64,000 nt of DNA from Streptomyces thinghirensis (GTDB lineage Bacteria; Actinomycetota; Actinomycetia; Streptomycetales; Streptomycetaceae). The notes below the pieces were generated by a model, which saw only the letters and a list, made by a program, of their open reading frames with translations, was not told the DNA's origin and searched no databases. Position numbers and translations under genes: made by a program. The DNA is taken from contig JAKFGP010000028.1 of the NCBI GenBank assembly GCA_021502835.1, forward strand, positions 1 to 64,000. Direction: 5' to 3'. This document shows positions 44,288 through 55,134 of this stretch, in pieces. Position 1 is the stretch's first letter; every line of letters begins with the position of its first letter.

Positions 44288-44801
44288 GGCGACCCGGGCC
44301 GGGCAGGACTCCTACGAGGGCGGGCTGCGCAGGGTGGCCCGGGTGGTACTACTCGACCCCGAGGACCGCATCCTGCTGCTGCACGGGCATGAACCGGACG
44401 ATCCGGCCGACGACTGGTGGTTCACCCCGGGCGGCGGCGTGGAGGGCGACGAGACCCGTGAGGAGGCCGCCCGGCGGGAGCTCGTCGAGGAGACCGGCAT
44501 CACCGACATCGAGCTCGGCCCGGTGCTGTGGCGGCGCAGGTGCTCCTTCCCCTTCGCGGGCCGCCGCTGGGACCAGGACGAGTGGTACTACCTGGCCCGG
44601 ACGACCCAGACCGCGACCGAGGCCGTGGGGCTGACCGAGCTGGAGCGGCGCAGCGTCGCCGGAGCGCGCTGGTGGACGTGTCGGGAACTGACCCGGGCAC
44701 ATGAGACGGTGTATCCGACCAGACTCGCCGAGCTGCTGCGCAAGCTGCTCGACGAAGGTCCCCCCGCCGGACCGGTGACCCTGGACACCGAAATCGTCTA
44801 G
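44277..44801 (+). CDS. Nudix hydrolase
   Basis: An intact 174-residue frame from GTG 44277 inside the end of the fourth signal peptidase gene. The Nudix box GGVEGDETREEAARRELVEE plus TGI matches Gx5Ex7REUxEExGU exactly, and binds Mg for hydrolysis of a nucleoside diphosphate linked to another moiety. The N-terminus has RRVARVVLLDPEDRILLLHG. Substrate not inferable. It is also linked to sip genes in other streptomycetes. Confidence 0.92.
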   Translation: MSAEATRAGQDSYEGGLRRVARVVLLDPEDRILLLHGHEPDDPADDWWFTPGGGVEGDETREEAARRELVEETGITDIELGPVLWRRRCSFPFAGRRWDQDEWYYLARTTQTATEAVGLTELERRSVAGARWWTCRELTRAHETVYPTRLAELLRKLLDEGPPAGPVTLDTEIV

Positions 44802-44858
44802 GGGGCTCACGGGACGGGCGCACAATGGTGGGACCGCACGGCTGAAGGGGAACATGCC

Positions 44859-45167
44859 ATGAGCGCCGAGGACCTCGAGAAGTACGAGACCGAGATGGAG
44901 CTCAAGCTCTACCGGGAGTACCGCGACGTCGTCGGTCTGTTCAAATACGTGATCGAGACCGAGCGGCGCTTCTACCTCACCAACGACTACGAGATGCAGG
45001 TGCACTCGGTCCAGGGTGAGGTGTTCTTCGAGGTGTCCATGGCCGATGCCTGGGTGTGGGACATGTACCGGCCGGCCCGGTTCGTGAAGCAGGTGCGGGT
45101 GTTGACGTTCAAGGACGTGAACATCGAGGAGCTCAACAAGAGCGATCTGGAGCTTCCCAGCGGCTGA
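44859..45167 (+). CDS. conserved actinobacterial protein, DUF2469 family
   Basis: An intact 102-residue frame from ATG 44859 with GAAGGGGAA upstream. The sequence MSAEDLEKYETEMELKLYRE, FKYVIETERRFYLTNDYEM and MADAWVWDMYRPARFVKQV is nearly invariant across actinobacteria, where it sits between rnhB or sip genes and yraN. No TM, no known catalytic motif. Function unknown; conservation suggests a core role. Confidence 0.9.
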   Translation: MSAEDLEKYETEMELKLYREYRDVVGLFKYVIETERRFYLTNDYEMQVHSVQGEVFFEVSMADAWVWDMYRPARFVKQVRVLTFKDVNIEELNKSDLELPSG

Positions 45168-45295
45168 GACTCGGCGAGAGATCAGTGGGTGTCACTCGTG
45201 TGGGTGACGAGGTTGTCCACAGCCGCCTGACCGTCCACCAAGATCCAAAAGCTCGCTGAGTCCGCCTCATCGTTGGCACCGGAGGTGGTGCCGAC

Positions 45296-45657
45296 ATGAA
45301 CGCACGAGGTGCGCTGGGCAAGTACGGCGAGACACTCGCCGCCCGCAGGCTGACCGGGGCCGGCATGACGGTCCTGGAGCGCAACTGGCGCTGCGGCAGG
45401 AGCGGCGAGATCGACATCGTGGCCCTGGACGGCGACATCCTGGTGGTCTGCGAGGTCAAGACGCGCAGGGGCGGCTCCTTCGAGCACCCGATGGCCGCGG
45501 TGACTCCCGAGAAGGCGGAGCGGCTGCGGCGGCTCGCCGAGCGCTGGATCCAGACCCACGGAGGGGCTCCGCCCGGCGGAGTCCGCATCGACCTGGTCGG
45601 TGTCCTCCTCCCGCGGCGCGGTGCCCCCCCGGTCGAGCACGCGCGGGGGTGGGGTGA
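45296..45657 (+). CDS. yraN: YraN family endonuclease-like protein (UPF0102)
   Basis: The fold is that of a small restriction-endonuclease-like (PD-(D/E)xK) protein. ATG 45296 opens [20 protein letters not shown]. The catalytic-type residues appear in [20 protein letters not shown] and [16 protein letters not shown] (the E-x-K). After [16 protein letters not shown] the frame must lose phase by one base near 45651 to give the expected ARGVG-TGA 45655-45657, which shares one base with the yifB start. About 120 residues. The yraN-yifB-dprA order is typical and suggests a shared DNA-processing context. Confidence 0.88.
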
Positions 45658-47283
45658 TGGGTTTCGCGCGTACGTGCTCCGTGGCGCTCGTCGGCGTCGA
45701 GGGCGTGGTGGTCGAGGTCCAGGCCGATCTGGAACCGGGTGTCGCGGCGTTCACGCTGGTCGGGCTGCCGGACAAGAGCCTGACCGAGAGCCGGGACCGG
45801 GTACGGGCCGCTGTGGTCAACTCGGGCGCCGAGTGGCCGCAGAAGAAGCTGACGGTGGGCCTCAGCCCCGCGTCGGTGCCGAAGAGCGGCAGTGGATTCG
45901 ACCTCGCCGTCGCAGCCGCGGTCCTCGGCGCTGCCGAGCGCATCGATCCCCGCGTGCTCGCCGACATCCTGATGATCGGGGAGCTGGGCCTGGACGGACG
46001 GGTGCGGCCCGTGCGGGGGCATCCTGCCGGCGGTCCTGGCGCGGCGGAGGCCGGCTACGAACAGGTGGTCGTCCCGGAGTGCGCCGCCGCCGAGGCGTCC
46101 CTGGTGCCCGGAGTGTCGGTGCTCGGCGTACGCAGTCTGCGCCAGCTGATCGCCGTCCTCGCCGACGAGCCCGTGCCGGAGGAGGAACCGGACCAGCAGG
46201 GTCGGCCGGACCCGCTCCTCGCAGGCCTGCGCATGCCCGGCACGGGAGCCGCCACCGGAATGCACGGCATGGGGACGGCGCAGTACGACCACGGTCACGA
46301 CCTCTCGGACGTCGTGGGCCAGGAGGCGGCGCGCACGGCTGTGGAGGTCGCCGCCGCCGGCGGTCATCACCTGTTCCTGGAGGGGCCGCCCGGCGCCGGG
46401 AAGACGATGCTCGCCGAGCGCCTGCCCGCCGTCCTGCCCCCGGCTCTGCCGGGAGGAGTCGCTGGAGGTCACCGCGGTGCACTCGGTGGCGGGCCTGTTG
46501 CCGCCCGGCAAACCCCTGATCGACGTGGCCCCCTACTGCGCGCCGCACCACTCCGCCACGATGCAGGCCCTCGTCGGGGGCGGCCCCGGCATCGGGCGGC
46601 CCGGAGCCGTCTCGCTGGCACATCGCGGCGTCCTGTTCCTGGACGAGACGCCGGAGTTCAGCAGCCACGCGCTCGACGCCCTGCGCCAGCCGCTGGAGGC
46701 CGGGCACGTCGTCATCGCGCGCAGCGCGGGCGTGGTGCGGTTCCCGGCACGGTTCCTGATGGTGCTCGCGGCCAATCCCTGCCCGTGCGGACGGTTCTCG
46801 CAGAAGGAGGACCTGTGCGAGTGCTCGCCCTCGGCGATCCGCCGATACCAGGCCCGGCTGTCCGGTCCACTGCTCGACCGGGTCGACCTCCGGGTCGAGG
46901 TGGAGCGGATCACACGCAGCCAACTGGCGGGGGTCGGCCCCCGAGGCGATACGACCGCGACGGTCGCCGACCGGGTGCGGGCCGCCAGGGACCGGGCGGC
47001 CGAGCGTCTCGCGGGCACCCCGTGGCGGTCCAACAGCGAGGTGCCCGGACGGGAGCTGCGCAGCCGCTGGTACGCGGCACCTGGGGCGCTGGACGACGCG
47101 GAACGCAGCCTGGAACGGGGCGTGCTCACCGCCCGCGGCCTCGACCGGGTCCTGCGCGTCGCCTGGACCGTCGCGGATCTCGTCGGCCACGACCGACCCG
47201 ACGCGAGGGACGTCGCCCTGGCGCTGCAACTGCGCACGGGGGTGCCCAGGGGCGTCCCGATGGCCCTTGGAGCGCTGACGTGA
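45657..47283 (+). CDS. yifB: YifB/ComM-type AAA+ ATPase (Mg chelatase-like)
   Basis: ATG 45657 opens [20 protein letters not shown]. The N-terminal Lon-S5-like domain has [20 protein letters not shown]. The AAA+ core has Walker [21 protein letters not shown] (about 46378-46437), Walker [15 protein letters not shown] (about 46624-46665), and the zinc-like [20 protein letters not shown]. The C-terminal region is Mg_chelatase_C ([20 protein letters not shown]). One break near 46455 and possibly one near 46025. ComM in naturally competent bacteria is a branch-migration helicase; role here inferred. The stop TGA 47281-47283 overlaps the dprA GTG 47280. About 541 residues. Confidence 0.92.
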
Positions 47284-48587
47284 CCGGGCATGGCGCCGCG
47301 AACGGGGACGGTGCCATGACCGGGCGCGGTGCCATGGCCGGGAGCCGCGCCGTCGCCGGTCATGGCGGGGACGGCGCCGTCGCCAAGGGCGGTGAGCCGA
47401 CCGCAGACGATGTCGTGATCGGGGAAGACGCCGATGCGGCTGCTGATGACGAGCTGCTCGGCCGGGTCTTTCTCACCCGGGTCATCGAGCCCGGCGACGA
47501 GACCGGTGGACGGTGGGTGCGGGAACGCGGCGTGGCGGACGTGGTGCGGCGGCTGCGTGCGGGCGGGCGTGCCCTGCCGGGGGTGAGCGAGAAGCGGTGG
47601 GCCGGCCTGTGTGCCAGGGCGGGCCGGGCCGAGCCGCGCCGGGGACCTCGCCGTCGCCAGGGCGGCGGGGGGTGCGGTTCGTGGCACCCGGGGCGGCCGA
47701 GTGGCCGCGGCAGCTCGACGACCTCGGGGACGCCAGGCCCCTCGGATTGTGGGTGCGCGGCAGGCCAAGTCTGCGCATGTGGGCGCTGAGGTCGGTGGCC
47801 GTCGTCGGAGCCCGCGCCTGCACCGAGTACGGCGCCCACATGGCGGCCACCCTCGCCGCCGGGCTCGCCGAACGCGGCTGGGTCGTGGTGTCCGGCGGCG
47901 CCTACGGGGTCGACGGCGCCGCCCACCGGGGCGCCCTCGGCGCGGGCGGCGCCACCGCCGCCGTCCTCGCCTGCGGCGTCGACCGCCCCTACCCGCCGGG
48001 GCACACGGGGCTGATCACCAGGATCGCGGAACAGGGACTGGTCGTCGGGGAGCTGCCACCGGGCGATCATCCGACGCCCAGCAGGTTCATCCTGCGCAAC
48101 CGCGTGATCGCCGCGCTCACCCGGGGCACGGTGGTCGTCGAGGCCGCCTACCGCAGCGGCTCGCTGGTCACCGCCCGGGCGGCCCAGCGCCTCGGCCGGC
48201 ACACGATGGGCGTGCCGGGACCGGCCACCAGTGCGCTGTCGGCGGGGGTGCACGAGTTGCTGCGCGGCGACGCGGTGCTCGTGAGCGACGCCGCCGAGGT
48301 CGTGGAACTGGTCGGCGACATGGGTGAGCTGCCCCCGGACCGGCGCGGGCCAGTGCTCCCCACCGACCTGCTGGAACCCCGCACCCGCCAGGTGCTGGCC
48401 GGGCTCCCCGCACGTGGAGCGGCGGGGAGCGGACGAGGTGGCGCGACGCGCACAGACCACGCAGGACGACGCGATCGCGAGACTGTACGAGCTTCGAGCG
48501 CTTGGTTACGTCGAACGACACGGCGACGGCTGGAAGTTGACACGCCAGGCGATGATCTCGGTCCGCGGTGGCCGGAGCCCGTGTTGA
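47280..48587 (+). CDS. dprA: DNA processing protein DprA
   Basis: DprA loads RecA onto incoming single-stranded DNA. GTG 47280 begins an unusual Gly/Ala/Met-rich N-terminus of about 45 residues ([20 protein letters not shown]) encoded by short imperfect DNA repeats (GGTGCCATG at 47311 and 47329). This is probably non-conserved. The SAM-like part has LLGRVFLTRVIEPGDETGGR. The Rossmann fold has SVAVVGARACTEYGAHMAAT, VVVSGGAYGVDGAAHRGALG and FILRNRVIAALTRGTVVVEA. The C-terminal winged domain (TQDDAIARLYELRALGYVER) ends at TGA 48585-48587. Breaks near 47645-47665 and 48415. About 435 residues, longer than usual because of the leader. Confidence 0.92.
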
Positions 48588-48750
48588 CCCAGCGTGTTCG
48601 GCCGTCCGGGGAACCCCGACGCCCTTGGGAATTCTGGCAGTTGGGGTATTCGAGTGATCACGCAGAGCGATCACCCCTCCCCCTGGAGAGCGTTCAGCGG
48701 AACGTATCTGCGTACGGGCCCGCCTCATTCTTCGCACACCGCGACTGTCC

Positions 48751-48768
48751 AGTCACGCTACGCTCACG
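48751..48768 (+). promoter_or_regulatory. candidate BldD box in the whiG promoter region
   Basis: AGTCA-n8-TCACG (48751-48768) resembles the BldD operator pattern AGTgA-nm-TCACc, 79 bases before the whiG start. TACGCT inside it (48759-48764) could be the -10. In S. coelicolor whiG is a direct target of the c-di-GMP-responsive repressor BldD, so position and sequence agree. Confidence 0.5.
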
Positions 48769-48846
48769 AGGACCCCCACGCAGACAGCAGACCGGCGGCC
48801 TCACCCAGGCACACCAACATCACGGCAGAACGGCACAAGGCGACGA

Positions 48847-49689
48847 ATGCCCCAGCACACCTCCGGGTCCGACCGGGCGGCGATCCCCCCAGCCGCCCGC
48901 GACGGTGGCAGCGTGCGACCGCCCGCCCCTCGACGCTCGACGAGCTGTGGCGGTCGTACAAGGCGACGGGGGACGAGCGGCTGCGGGAACAGCTGATCCT
49001 GCACTACTCGCCCCTCGTGAAATACGTGGCGGGCCGGGTGAGCGTGGGACTGCCGCCCAACGTCGAACAGGCCGACTTCGTCTCCTCGGGGGTGTTCGGA
49101 CTGATCGACGCGATCGAGAAGTTCGACGTCGACCGGGAGATCAAGTTCGAGACCTACGCGATCACCCGGATCCGGGGCGCGATGATCGACGAGCTGCGGG
49201 CGCTTGACTGGATCCCGCGGTCGGTCCGGCAGAAGGCGCGGAACGTGGAGCGCGCGTACGCGACGCTGGAGGCACGGCTGCGCCGCACCCCGTCGGAGAG
49301 CGAGGTGGCCGTCGAGATGGGGATCGCGGTGGAGGACCTCCACGCGGTCTTCAGCCAGCTGTCGCTGGCCAATGTGGTGGCGCTGGAGGAACTGCTGCAC
49401 GCCGGGGGGCGAGGGCGGGGACCGGCTGAGCCTCATGGACACGCTGGAGGACACCGCCGCCGACAACCCGGTGGAGGTCGCCGAGGACCGGGAACTGCGA
49501 CGGTTCCTGGCGCGGGCGATCAACACGCTCCCGGAGCGGGAGAAGACCGTCGTCACCCTGTACTACTACGAAGGGCTCACGCTCGCCGAGATCGGGAACG
49601 TGCTGGGTGTGACGGAGAGCCGGGTCAGCCAGATCCACACCAAGTCGGTGTTGCAACTGCGCGCCAAGCTGGCAGGCTTTGGCCGCTGA
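48847..49689 (+). CDS. whiG: sporulation sigma factor WhiG (sigma-28/FliA family)
   Basis: WhiG starts the switch from aerial growth to spore formation. ATG 48847 opens [20 protein letters not shown]; one base is missing near 48930. Region 2 is [40 protein letters not shown] (core-binding and -10 recognition) and [20 protein letters not shown]. Region 3 has [20 protein letters not shown]. An extra G near 49411 precedes region 4, [20 protein letters not shown] then [20 protein letters not shown] (HTH). It ends LAGFGR-TGA 49687-49689. About 280 residues. Likely regulated by BldD and by the anti-sigma RsiG, which is not in this window. Confidence 0.95.
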
Positions 49690-49793
49690 CCTGGCCTTAC
49701 GGCATGAGATCGACTCCTTCGGTGACCCCGTCGGCGGTCGTGCGGTCGGGTGAGTGACTCCCGTACCGGGTGGCGCGTCCGTAAAGTGGTGAC

Positions 49794-50375
49794 GTGCCAA
49801 GGATTCGAGCGGCCTCCGTGGCCGAGCACCGGTCGATGCAGCGTGCTGCCCTGCTGGACGCGGCACGCTCCCTGCTGTCCGACGGCGGAACGGAGGCGCT
49901 GACCTTCCCCGCCCTCGCCGAACGGACGGGCCTGGCCCGGTCGTCCGTCTACGAGTACTTCCGGTCGCGGGCGGCGGTCGTCGAGGAGCTGTGCGCCGTC
50001 GACTTCCCGGTCTGGGCCGCGGAGGTCGAGGCGGCGATGGAACGCGAGACGGCCCCCGAGGCCAAGGTCGAGGCGTATGTGCGCACACAGCTCGACCTCG
50101 TCGGGGACCGGCGGCACCGCGCCGTCGTGGCCATCTCCGCGAGCGAGCTCGACGCCGGCGCGCGGGAGAAGATCCGGGCGGCGCACGGCGGGCTGATCGC
50201 GATGATCGTCGAGGCGCTCGGCGAGATGGGGCACGGGCAGCCACGGCTGGCGGCGATGCTGCTGCAGGGGGTCGTGGACGCGGCCGTGCGACGGATCGAG
50301 CTGGGAGCGGCGGAGGAGCCGGCGGCGATCACGGAGGCGGCGGTCTCCATGGCGTTGCGGGGCGTGCGGGGCTGA
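49794..50375 (+). CDS. TetR-family transcriptional regulator
   Basis: An intact 193-residue frame from GTG 49794. The N-terminal HTH is RAALLDAARSLLSDGGTEAL, then TFPALAERTGLARSSVYEYF, the classical TetR recognition helix. The C-terminal ligand domain is Ala/Glu-rich (AVVAISASELDAGAREKIRA). Ligand and targets unknown; the usual autoregulatory palindrome is not obvious in the 104 bases upstream. It lies between whiG (same strand) and the M23 gene (convergent). Confidence 0.9.
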   Translation: MPRIRAASVAEHRSMQRAALLDAARSLLSDGGTEALTFPALAERTGLARSSVYEYFRSRAAVVEELCAVDFPVWAAEVEAAMERETAPEAKVEAYVRTQLDLVGDRRHRAVVAISASELDAGAREKIRAAHGGLIAMIVEALGEMGHGQPRLAAMLLQGVVDAAVRRIELGAAEEPAAITEAAVSMALRGVRG

Positions 50376-50513
50376 TCGCCGGGGGCGGTCGAGAACCTCG
50401 GCGTCCCTGGGGGCATGGTCCCTCGGTCACGGGACGGGCGCGCGGCCCAGCGTCACGGGGTGCCGCTCGTGCCCACCCCGTCACCCAGCCATCCCTGGCA
50501 CCCAGCCACCCCT

Positions 50514-51219
50514 GTCACCCAGCCATCCCTGTCACCCCGACCACCCCAGCCACATCTGCCGCGCTTGCGGCGCGACCGTCCGCGGCCTCCGGAAGCGGGA
50601 TTCCCAGGACCGGCAGCAGCCTCGACGGGCCCCCGTCGAGCAGCCACGGTGGGGAGCAGGGACAGCGGGTCGAGGTAGACGTCGCCCCGCAGCAGGCCCC
50701 AGTGCAGGCAGGCCGCGCAGTGGGAGCCCGTCGGCCGCACCGTGCCGAGCACCTCGCCCGCCGCGACCCTCGTCCCCCTTCTGCACCGAGACCTCGACCG
50801 GCTCGTACGTCGTCCGCAGAGGTGGATCACCCGTCCCCGTGAGTTCCAGCGAGACGACGCCCCTGCCCGCCACCTGCCCGGCGAACGACACCCGTCCCGC
50901 CGCCACCGCCCGCACCGGCGTCCCGGCCACCGCGGCGAGGTCCACGCCGCGGTGGCCGGGGCCGCACGGCGTCGCCGGAGGCTCCCAGCCCCGTAGAACC
51001 GCGGGCCGGGTGCCGACCGGCCAGAGGCGGGCCACGGTCGGCACCACCGGATCCGGGGCCCGCCCGGCGCCCGTGGCCGCCACCGCCACCGTCGCCGTCG
51101 TCGTGGTCGCGGCCGTTGTCGGCACCGCCGCCGTCGCCGGCCGCGGCGCACCCCCTGGCCAGGACCGTCAGCAGCACCACCACCCACGTACACGCACCCA
51201 CACATCGCCTCGCTCGCAT
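50514..51219 (-). CDS. secreted M23 (LytM-type) peptidase-domain protein
   Basis: ATG 51219 opens [20 protein letters not shown], a signal-peptide-like start. After breaks near 51170 the frame reads [20 protein letters not shown] and [20 protein letters not shown]. The M23 domain has [20 protein letters not shown] (the HxxxD zinc motif) and, after a break near 50770, [20 protein letters not shown]. In the second motif the family HxH reads Cys-Leu-His, as in other short actinobacterial M23 proteins. It may be degenerate, a regulator rather than a hydrolase. It ends [11 protein letters not shown] at 50514. About 235 residues. Divergent from rpsB. Confidence 0.78.
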
Positions 51220-51491
51220 GCCGGAACCGTCCCGCACCAGGGCCGATCACCGTCCGACCCTGTGGACCACTCCCCACTTGTGGACAGCCGCGTCACCCGG
51301 TACCCCGCGGGTCCCGTACACTTCTGATGGCGATCCGGGTCACCGGGTCGACTTCGCACGCCCCGACACGACGCCGCCCAAGGCTCGTGTCAGCGCCCCT
51401 CGGTCCCCAGTGGCACGGCGCATCGCGGGCGTCAGGCGCGGGAGCCGTCCGGCTTCCGCGGCACAACCGAGAAACTCGAGGAGATACGGCC

Positions 51492-52433
51492 ATGGCCGTC
51501 GTCACGATGCGGGAGCTGCTGGAAAGCGGCGTCCACTTCGGTCACCAGACCCGTCGTTGGAACCCGAAGATGAAGCGATTCATCTTCACGGAGCGCAACG
51601 GCATCTACATCATCGACCTGCTCCAGTCGCTGTCGTACATCGACCGCGCCTACGAGTTCGTCAAGGGAGACCGTCGCCCACGGCGGCACGGTCATGTTCG
51701 TCGGCACGAAGAAGCAGGCGCAGGAGGCCATCGCCGAGCAGGCCACCCGCGTCGGCATGCCCTACGTCAACCAGCGCTGGCTGGGCGGCATGCTCACCAA
51801 CTTCTCGACCGTCTACAAGCGCCTGCAGCGCCTGAAGGAGCTCGAGCAGATCGACTTCGAGGACGTGGCCGCCTCCGGCCTCACCAAGAAGGAACTGCTC
51901 GTCCTCTCCGCGAGAAGGCCAAGCTGGAGAAGACCCTCGGCGGTATCCGCGAGATGTCCAAGGTGCCCAGCGCCGTCTGGATCGTGGACACCAAGAAGGA
52001 GCACATCGCGGTCGGCGAGGCCCGGAAGCTCAACATCCCGGTCGTCGCCATCCTCGACACCAACTGCGACCCCGACGAGGTCGACTACAAGATCCCGGGC
52101 AACGACGACGCGATCCGCTCCGTCACCCTGCTCACCCGCGTGATCGCCGACGCCGTCGCCGAGGGCCTCATCGCCCGCTCCGGCGCCGCTGCCGGCGACA
52201 AGGGTGACAAGGCCGCCGGCGAGCCGCTCGCCGCGTGGGAGCGCGACCTGCTCGAGGGCGAGAAGGCCGAGAAGAAGGCCGACGCCGAGACCGCCGAGAC
52301 GCCCGCCGAGGCTCCGGCTGCCGAGGCCGCCCCCGCCGCCGAGGCCCCCGCCGCCGAGGCTGCGGCCACCGAGGCCCCGGCCGAGGAGGCGCCCGCCGCC
52401 GAGGCTCCGGCCGCCGAGGGCGAGCAGGCCTGA
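51492..52433 (+). CDS. rpsB: 30S ribosomal protein uS2
   Basis: ATG 51492 opens [20 protein letters not shown]. Signature blocks: [60 protein letters not shown] and [20 protein letters not shown]. Two frame breaks near 51667 and 51912. The C-terminal tail (about 52250-52430) is a run of [12 protein letters not shown] repeats typical of high-GC actinobacteria. About 313 residues. The leader region upstream contains TACACT at 51317-51322 as a possible -10. Confidence 0.96.
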   Translation: MAVVTMRELLESGVHFGHQTRRWNPKMKRFIFTERNGIYIIDLLQSLSYIDRAYEFVKGDRRPRRHGHVRRHEEAGAGGHRRAGHPRRHALRQPALAGRHAHQLLDRLQAPAAPEGARADRLRGRGRLRPHQEGTARPLREKAKLEKTLGGIREMSKVPSAVWIVDTKKEHIAVGEARKLNIPVVAILDTNCDPDEVDYKIPGNDDAIRSVTLLTRVIADAVAEGLIARSGAAAGDKGDKAAGEPLAAWERDLLEGEKAEKKADAETAETPAEAPAAEAAPAAEAPAAEAAATEAPAEEAPAAEAPAAEGEQA

Positions 52434-52450
52434 CCGTCCCGTCGGCGTCG

Positions 52451-52487
52451 ACGGCGGGAGCGGTGACATGAGATCCGCTCCCGCCGT
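52451..52487 (+). terminator. hairpin between rpsB and tsf
   Basis: A perfect 13-bp stem ACGGCGGGAGCGG / CCGCTCCCGCCGT around an 11-base loop, 18 bases after rpsB. It may act as a partial terminator, giving more S2 than EF-Ts. Confidence 0.7.
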
Positions 52488-52591
52488 TCACCCGTAGGTC
52501 GGTGGAGGGGACACGGACCTGCAGCTCCATGTAGGTCCGTACTCCCGCAAGATCTTCGATCTTCCAGACTTCCAGAAAGATTCACAGACTC

Positions 52592-53430
52592 ATGGCGAAC
52601 TACACCGCCGCCGACGTCAAGAAGCTTCGTGAGCTCACCGGCGCCGGCATGATGGACTGCAAGAAGGCGCTGGACGAGGCCGACGGCAGCGTCGAGAAGG
52701 CCGTCGAGGCGCTCCGCATCAAGGGTCAGAAGGGCGTCGCCAAGCGCGAGGGCCGCTCTGCCGAGAACGGCGCCGTCGTCTCGATCATTGCCGACGACAA
52801 CACCTCGGGTGTCCTCGTCGAGCTGAAGTGCGAGACGGACTTCGTCGCCAAGGGCGACAAGTTCCAGAACGTCGCCAAGGCCATCGCCGAGCACGTCGCC
52901 AAGGCCGCCCCGGCCGACCTCGAGGCGCTCCTCGCCTCCGAGATCGAGTCCGGCAAGACCGTGCAGGCGTTCGTGGACGAGGCCAACGCCAACCTCGGCG
53001 AGAAGATCGTCCTGGACCGCTTCGCGCAGTTCTCCGGCGGCTTCGTGACCGCGTACATGCACCGCACGATGCCCGACCTGCCCCCGCAGATCGGTGTCCT
53101 CGTCGAGCTGGACAAGCCGAACGCCGAGATCGCCAAGGGCGTCGCCCAGCACATCGCCGCCTTCGCGCCGAAGTACCTCTCCAAGGAGGACGTCCCGGCC
53201 GAGGTCGTCGAGTCCGAGCGCCGCGTCGCCGAGGAGACCACCCGCGCCGAGGGCAAGCCCGAGGCCGCCCCTGCCGAAGATCGTCGAGGGTCGCCTCAAC
53301 GGCTTCTTCAAGGACGCCACGCTGCTGGGCCAGCCCTACGCGCTCGACAACAAGAAGTCCGTCCAGAAGGTGCTGGACGAGGCCGGTGTCACCCCTGAAG
53401 CGCTTCTCGCGCATCAAGGTCGGCATCTGA
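52592..53430 (+). CDS. tsf: elongation factor Ts
   Basis: EF-Ts recycles EF-Tu by GDP exchange. ATG 52592 opens [20 protein letters not shown] with the [12 protein letters not shown] signature; the core motif [20 protein letters not shown] follows. The C-terminal part [20 protein letters not shown] is reached after an inserted base near 53271, and a second break near 53394 leads to [14 protein letters not shown] 53428-53430. About 278 residues. Confidence 0.96.
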
Positions 53431-53490
53431 GTCCGTACCGCGACGGACGCGCGACCCCGGTAGGGTCGACAGCAGTCGTCGGCGCCGTTC

Positions 53491-53510
53491 GCGTACGCCG
53501 TTGCGTACGC
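53491..53510 (+). terminator. small inverted repeat after tsf
   Basis: GCGTACGC-CGTT-GCGTACGC forms an 8-bp stem with a 4-base loop, 60 bases after tsf and 126 bases before pyrH. Possible terminator; no T tract. Confidence 0.4.
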
Positions 53511-53620
53511 GCGCGTGGCGGCGGACGACAGCAGATCTGACGAGGAGGCCATTGCCGCGTATGGGATGCGAAACACGCCCCCACCGGCAGTGGCCTTCTT
53601 CGTGTGTGTGACCCACGTAA

Positions 53621-54316
<696 letters not shown>

Positions 54317-54575
54317 GAGGAGGGCAATATCGCCCGCGCCGTCAAGGGTGAGAAGATCGGCACGCTTGTGGGTGACCAAGGCACCCGGGACCGACCGGAG
54401 AAGCACCCCTGTCCGCGGACGCCACCTGTCCGGGGGACGGACGGGACGGGACCGGGCCGGGGGATGGACAATGTCCCGCCGGTCGGGAACCGTGCAGGAA
54501 GAACGCGACGCAGCCGGCCGCCGGCCCGGACAAGGAACCGCAGCCGGGCCTACTCAAGACACGCAGGAGCAAGTG

Positions 54576-55134
54576 GTGATCGAAGAGACCCTCCTCGAGG
54601 CCGAGGAGAAGATGGAGAAGGCCGTCGTGGTCGCCAAGGGAGGACTTCGCCGCGATCCGCACCGGCCGTGCGCACCCGGCGATGTTCAACAAGATCGTGG
54701 CCGACTACTACGGCGCGCTGACGCCGATCAACCAGCTGGCCTCGTTCTCCGTGCCCGAGCCGCGCATGGCCGTGGTGACCCCTTCCGACAAGAGCGCCCT
54801 GCGCAACATCGAACAGGCGATCCGCGACTCCGACCTGGGCGTCAACCCCAGCAACGACGGCAACATCATCCGGGTGGGTGTTCCCCGAGCTCACCGAGGA
54901 GCGCCGCCGCGACTACATCAAGGTCGCCAAGAGCAAGGCCGAGGACGCCAAGGTCTCCATCCGCTCCGTGCGCCGCAAGGCCAAGGACGCCATCGACAAG
55001 ATGGTCAAGGACGGCGACGTCGGCGAGGACGAGGCCGCCGCGCGGAGAAGGAGCTCGACGACACCACCGCCAAGTACGTCGCCCAGGTGGACGAGCTCCT
55101 GAAGCACAAGGAAGCGGAGCTGCTCGAGGTCTGA
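54576..55134 (+). CDS. frr: ribosome recycling factor
   Basis: RRF splits post-termination ribosomes with EF-G. GTG 54576 (GTG 54573 is an alternative) has AGGAG upstream and begins [20 protein letters not shown]. An extra G near 54642 precedes [20 protein letters not shown]; another break lies near 54882 before [20 protein letters not shown], and one near 55041. It ends [12 protein letters not shown] 55132-55134, overlapping the cdsA ATG by one base. About 185 residues. The pyrH-frr-cdsA order is conserved. Confidence 0.95.

Noticed and set aside
45600..47789. A 729-codon YifB-DprA fused frame
   Set aside because: The frame passes from the first half of YifB through a frame break into an antisense-like Arg-rich stretch and then into DprA; the true YifB C-terminus and stop are in another frame.
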